A DNA stretch of 64,000 bases, from contig NZ_VUOS01000004.1 in NCBI RefSeq assembly GCF_009829325.1, positions 1 through 64,000 on the forward strand. The letters are read 5' to 3'. Below the pieces are notes generated by a model, which had not been told where the DNA came from, did no database searches, and saw only the letters and a program-made list of their open reading frames with translations. A program made the position numbers and the translations under genes. This stretch comes from Nocardia sp. CY41. Lineage in GTDB: Bacteria; Actinomycetota; Actinomycetes; Mycobacteriales; Mycobacteriaceae. Shown here piece by piece: positions 60,754 to 64,000 of the stretch; position 1 is the first letter of the stretch, and each line of letters begins with the position of its first letter.

Positions 60754-62025
60754 ATGTCGAACGCTTCCACTGCCGAAACCACCGCGACCGGGGAACCCGA
60801 ACGGTCGCGGGCCGGGCTCGTGCCGCCGATCGGCGCGGGCGCGGTGACGGCGCTGGTCGGGTTCACAAGCTCCTTCGCCGTGGTGCTGAGCGGGTTGACC
60901 GCGGTGGGGGCGAGTTCCGCGCAAGCCGCGTCGGGCCTGCTCGCGCTGTGCGTCACACAGGCGATCGGCATGCTGGCGCTGAGTTACCGCTACCGGATGC
61001 CGATCACCCTCGCCTGGTCAACACCGGGCGCGGCGTTGCTGGCCGGGACGGGCGCGGTGGCGGGCGGCTGGCCCGCCGCGATCGGGGCGTTCGTGGTGAC
61101 GGGCGCGCTGATCGTCGTCACCGGACTGTGGCAGCGGCTGGGCGCGCTGGTCGCGGCGATCCCGGTGGATATAGCGCAGGCCATGCTCGCGGGGGTGCTG
61201 CTGCCGTTGTGCCTGGCGCCGGTCCGCGCGGTGCAGACGAGTCCGGCGGTGGCGGCGCCGGTGATCGTGGTCTGGCTGGTGCTGCAACGGTATGCGCAGC
61301 GCTGGGCCGTGATCGCGGCCTTCGCGACGGCGGCGATCGGGGCCGCGATCAGCATCGCGGTGCAGCACCGGCACCTCGACATCGGCGCGATGGCGCCGCG
61401 GCTGGAACTGACGGTGCCGCACTGGAGCTGGCAGGCGCTGATCGGCGTGGCGATCCCGCTCTACATCGTCACCATGGCGTCGCAGAACATTCCGGGCACC
61501 GCGGTGCTGGCCTCGTTCGACTACCGGGTGCCATGGCGCGCGGCGATGACCGTCACCGGGCTCGGCACCGTCGTCGGCGCGCCCGCGGGCGGGCACGCGA
61601 TCAATCTCGCGGCCATCAGCGCCGCGCTGTCGGCCGCGCCCGCCGCGCACCCGGACCCGAAGCGGCGCTGGATCGCCGCGTTCACCGCGGGCGGGATATA
61701 CCTCGTGCTCGCGCTGGGCTCGGCCGCGCTGGTCACGCTGATCGCGACCGCTCCGGCGGGCACGCTGGAAACCGTGGCCGGCCTGGCCCTGCTGGCGACC
61801 TTGGCCGCCGCGCTCGGCGCGGCGCTGCGTTCGGAACACCGCGAGGCGGGCGTCGTCACCTTCCTCATCGCCGCCTCCGGCGTCGGCTTCGCCGGCATCG
61901 GCGCGGCCTTCTGGGCATTGCTCGCCGGGCTCGTCGTGCGCAGAGTATTGCGTCAGCCGGAACGGGAGCAGCGGGACCAGAGCCGACCACAGCCCGCGCC
62001 GGACCGAGCAGAGGCTGAGCAGTAG
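60754..62025 (+). CDS. BenE-family (benzoate/H+ symporter type) transporter
   Basis: A 423-residue polytopic membrane protein with about twelve helices and a soluble tail. Family signs: PPIGAGAVTALVGFTSSFAVV, MPITLAWSTPGAALLAGTG, NIPGTAVLASFDY and GAPAGGHAINLAAISAAL. BenE proteins import benzoate with a proton in some species, but no benzoate pathway genes lie in this window, so the substrate stays open. The tail (residues about 405-423) is Arg/Gln-rich. Confidence 0.9.
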   Translation: MSNASTAETTATGEPERSRAGLVPPIGAGAVTALVGFTSSFAVVLSGLTAVGASSAQAASGLLALCVTQAIGMLALSYRYRMPITLAWSTPGAALLAGTGAVAGGWPAAIGAFVVTGALIVVTGLWQRLGALVAAIPVDIAQAMLAGVLLPLCLAPVRAVQTSPAVAAPVIVVWLVLQRYAQRWAVIAAFATAAIGAAISIAVQHRHLDIGAMAPRLELTVPHWSWQALIGVAIPLYIVTMASQNIPGTAVLASFDYRVPWRAAMTVTGLGTVVGAPAGGHAINLAAISAALSAAPAAHPDPKRRWIAAFTAGGIYLVLALGSAALVTLIATAPAGTLETVAGLALLATLAAALGAALRSEHREAGVVTFLIAASGVGFAGIGAAFWALLAGLVVRRVLRQPEREQRDQSRPQPAPDRAEAEQ

Positions 62026-62431
62026 GCGAACTACGATCACAACGCCAGGCCGAACACAGCCGCCCACCGAGCCGGACACAGCCGCCATAGCCGACCGACG
62101 ACAGCAGCCGGACCAGGGCCGCCCCAGCCCGCGCCGCTCCGAGACACTGCGAGACGAGCGCGAAGTCCGGACCACTGCCTGCGCCGGGGCCGAGGCGACT
62201 TCGGAGTCGGCGCTCAGGTTGATACCGTTTGCTATGCCCATCCCATGGCCAGCAGCCGCCCGCGAGCCTGGTCTGGACGCCCCGATGCGGGGTTCAGGTT
62301 CGATTCGATCGGCCCGCTGCGAGCAGCGGCGCTGGCCGAGGTGCGTGTGTCCAGGCGCAGCGGCAGGCACTCGTCGAGGGACCACGACTCCGGTGCATAG
62401 TGAGCTGACGTTCGAATGCGTGTGCTGAGAG
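62026..62431. other. Intergenic region without a recognisable gene
   Basis: In these 406 bp I see no start with a ribosome-binding site, no hairpin of note and no repeat. Several frames stay open only because of GC content. It may hold the promoter of the gene at 62432 or remains of a lost gene. Confidence 0.4.
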
Positions 62432-62902
62432 ATGCCTCCCAGTCTTGACGTCTACGTCCGGGTCCACCCCAGTGACCGCACCGCCGTGCTCTCCCGCTTC
62501 ATCCACCGCTACGTCGACACCGAGAACCCGCAAGAGCCTCGTTTCGACGCCTTCGTCCGAACATACATCGCAGGCGAACCGGCTCCCGGCGACCTGGACG
62601 CTCTGGCGGAACTACGCCGCGATCCCTGCGCCGAAAGAGCATTCTCCCTCTACCTGCAAGCCAACGATTACTACCAGGCCATCATCACCCTCACCGAGGA
62701 AAACGACCTCGTCCTCGGCCTGTCCCTGGACGACCCGGACAACGACCCCGCGACACTGTTCCAGGCTTCAGCGCTGATGGCAGCGCTGGCCCAGGAGTTC
62801 GGCGCCACGAGCGGCGTTGCGGGCGTGGAACTACCCCCGCCTCAAAGTATCTCGGAGTGGGCGGAGGACGCGCTCGTGATGCTGCGATACGAAAACGTTT
62901 GA
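62432..62902 (+). CDS. Hypothetical protein
   Basis: A 156-residue acidic soluble protein. It begins MPPSLDVYVRVHPSDRTAVL and ends SEWAEDALVMLRYENV. Helix-rich with an Asp/Glu-rich middle (LTEENDLVLGLSLDDPDND). No signal or membrane helix. The overall look resembles immunity-type proteins of polymorphic toxin systems, but no toxin gene is seen. Family unknown. Confidence 0.62.
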   Translation: MPPSLDVYVRVHPSDRTAVLSRFIHRYVDTENPQEPRFDAFVRTYIAGEPAPGDLDALAELRRDPCAERAFSLYLQANDYYQAIITLTEENDLVLGLSLDDPDNDPATLFQASALMAALAQEFGATSGVAGVELPPPQSISEWAEDALVMLRYENV

Positions 62903-62985
62903 ACATCCCTGATCGAGTGTGATGTCTACGGTCCCGCATTTCGACACCGCCGTTGGAGTGATGGCGCAGTGTCCTCGCTCAGACG

Positions 62986-63543
62986 TCAGACCGACCACCA
63001 AACAGGGGACAAGTTGATCGACCACACATCGCCCACTCTGTGCCCGGCAGGATCCTCCGCATCCACATCGGCACATCCGTAAGGATCAGCGTCGGCGACG
63101 ACGAAGACCCTCGCGCCGGACTCGGGGACCCTGTATCGGTGAATGTCGGTGGTCGTCGCGTCGTGGTCCGGTTCGATGCGATAGCCCAGGCCGGTGATGA
63201 GGGCAGCCAACTCGTCGAACCCAACCCGAGGTGCGAACTCGCCGTACTCGGTTCGGAGCAACACTGGCACGGTGGATACCTCACCCGAGATCAGGCGGTG
63301 CGTCTGCACGCTGATGCCGAAGCAGGACCATTCGCCCTTGTCCTCCTCGAACGAAAGCTCCACAAGGCCGTAGTCCCGGCGCATGCGGGTCTGCACCCTG
63401 TCGTCGATATAGTCCGACCCCAGCTTCGCTTCCCACTCGGCAGGATTAGTGCCTATGCCGGCCTCCAACACTTCGCCACACGTCACGAAGTGGGCATAGA
63501 AACCCAGGTCTGACAACGACATCCTTTCGCTTGCCTTCCTCAC
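62986..63543 (-). CDS. Hypothetical protein
   Basis: A protein of up to 185 residues. Seen: DLGFYAHFVTCGEVLEAGIG, RMRRDYGLVELSFEEDKGEW followed by SCFGISVQTHRLI, a layout of small immunity-like proteins, and a C-terminal beta-rich part (ARVFVVADADPYG). Start unsure: GTG at 63543, or ATG at 63522, which has AAAGG too close. Its upstream region is the GGGGCC tract at 63589, so expression may depend on tract length. Convergent with the gene at 62432. Confidence 0.6.
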   Translation of the reverse strand: MRKASERMSLSDLGFYAHFVTCGEVLEAGIGTNPAEWEAKLGSDYIDDRVQTRMRRDYGLVELSFEEDKGEWSCFGISVQTHRLISGEVSTVPVLLRTEYGEFAPRVGFDELAALITGLGYRIEPDHDATTTDIHRYRVPESGARVFVVADADPYGCADVDAEDPAGHRVGDVWSINLSPVWWSV

Positions 63544-63588
63544 GGGTCTGCGCCTCGTATCCGGCCGCGGACATCGCTATCGCTATCG

Positions 63589-63689
63589 CCGGGGCCGGGG
63601 CCGGGGCCGGGGCCGGGGCCGGGGCCGGGGCCGGGGCCGGGGCCGGGGCCGGGGCCGGGGCCGGGGCCGGGGCCGGGGCCGGGGCCGGG
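63589..63689. repeat. Perfect hexanucleotide tract (CCGGGG), about 17 units
   Basis: 101 bases of unbroken CCGGGG repeats, equal to GGGGCC on another phase. The plus strand can form G-quadruplexes. Directly before it CGCTAT occurs twice. It lies in the 152-bp gap between the start of the gene at 62986-63543 and the stop of the dehydrogenase at 63696. Such tracts change length easily by slippage. Confidence 0.95.
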
Positions 63690-63695
63690 AGCAGC

Positions 63696-64000
63696 CTACT
63701 CCCGGAGCGCGGCTTGGAAGCGGCGCATTCCGTCGAGCCAGCGATCGTAGTCGGAGCCCTTGTGGCGGTACATCTTCAGCACTTCCGGATGCGGAAGGAT
63801 CAAGAAGCGTTCCTCGGCCACCCCGGCGAGCACGATCTCGGCGACCTCCTCCGGGGACAGCACCGCGCCCGCGCTCTTGACCGCCTTCACCGCGAGTTCC
63901 GCCTCGGCGGCGTGCTCGGGCGGAACGAGGCCGCCCTCCAGCAACTGCGTGTCCACGCCCATCGGGCACACGCAGCTCACCCGGACTCCCTGGTCGCCGT
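63696..64000 (-). CDS. Short-chain dehydrogenase/reductase, C-terminal part
   Basis: The last 101 codons of an SDR-type oxidoreductase; the gene continues past the window end. The visible part begins GDQGVRVSCVCPMGVDTQLL, the strand after the catalytic YxxxK helix, where SDR proteins have a VxxVxPG/MxxT motif. The rest (EEVAEIVLAGVAEERFLILP; HPEVLKMYRHKGSDYDRWL) fits the C-terminal helix region. Substrate unknown. The stop codon lies 6 bp from the GGGGCC tract. Confidence 0.82.
   Translation of the reverse strand, partial: GDQGVRVSCVCPMGVDTQLLEGGLVPPEHAAEAELAVKAVKSAGAVLSPEEVAEIVLAGVAEERFLILPHPEVLKMYRHKGSDYDRWLDGMRRFQAALRE

Noticed and set aside
63589..63689. CRISPR array
   Set aside because: The units are a continuous hexanucleotide run without spacers, and no cas gene is present.

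Overview
The window is a high-GC actinobacterial chromosome segment that fits the genus Nocardia or a close mycolic-acid relative. From position 1 to about 27.7 kb, genes on the minus strand follow the order known from Mycobacterium tuberculosis around argS-lysA-hom-thrC-thrB-rho-rpmE-prfA-prmC-sua5-wecA-atpIBEFHAGDC-DUF2550-cobO-murA-rrn. Differences from Mycobacterium, such as separate AtpF and AtpH proteins, argue for Nocardia. The genus call is inference from gene order and protein style; no database search was possible.

Layout. 1-0.54 kb: the 5' end of a 16S rRNA gene on the minus strand, with its leader, antitermination box and promoter. 0.54-3.1 kb: murA (catalytic Cys replaced by Asp), a PduO-type cobalamin adenosyltransferase and a DUF2550 membrane protein. 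3.3-11.3 kb: the complete F1Fo ATP synthase operon. 11.3-15.6 kb: wecA, threonylcarbamoyl-AMP synthase, prmC, prfA, rpmE. 16.4-25.4 kb: rho, then the aspartate-family amino-acid cluster thrB-thrC-hom-lysA, then argS. 25.5-27.5 kb: two membrane-anchored proteins (DUF3105, DUF305).

27.6-29.7 kb is the most interesting accessory locus. A tRNA-Arg(CCG) gene is followed by a frameshifted tyrosine integrase and one intact cargo gene, a stand-alone asparagine-synthetase-type PP-loop ATPase. A degenerate copy of the tRNA 3' half plus hairpin lies at the far side. It looks like a decayed 2-kb integrative element. 29.7-36.7 kb is accessory: small secreted proteins (two are tandem paralogues with four matching cysteines), an L,D-transpeptidase-like protein, unknown genes, a 78-bp tandem repeat array, a 48-bp near-perfect palindrome over a ribosome-binding site, and a Tat-exported metallophosphoesterase. 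36.8-40.5 kb: an iron ABC transporter behind a putative IdeR/DtxR box. tRNA-Cys, a MarR regulator and a truncated Hsp70-like protein follow.

42.5-52.9 kb forms a metabolic unit for valine, isobutyrate and butyrate carbon. A minus-strand operon (mmsA, isobutyryl-CoA dehydrogenase, 3-hydroxyisobutyryl-CoA hydrolase, and an mmsB-echA single open frame) lies near a plus-strand fused isobutyryl-CoA mutase, icmF. Both have the same 20-bp operator-like sequence upstream (18/20 identical). The mutase needs adenosylcobalamin, which links it to the adenosyltransferase at 2 kb. 53-62 kb: amidohydrolase, DUF3224, a BtuF-like protein, a SWIM/SNF2 helicase pair, a rhodanese and a BenE-type transporter. 62.4-64 kb: two unrecognised genes, a perfect GGGGCC hexanucleotide tract of about 17 units, and the 3' part of a short-chain dehydrogenase that runs off the window.
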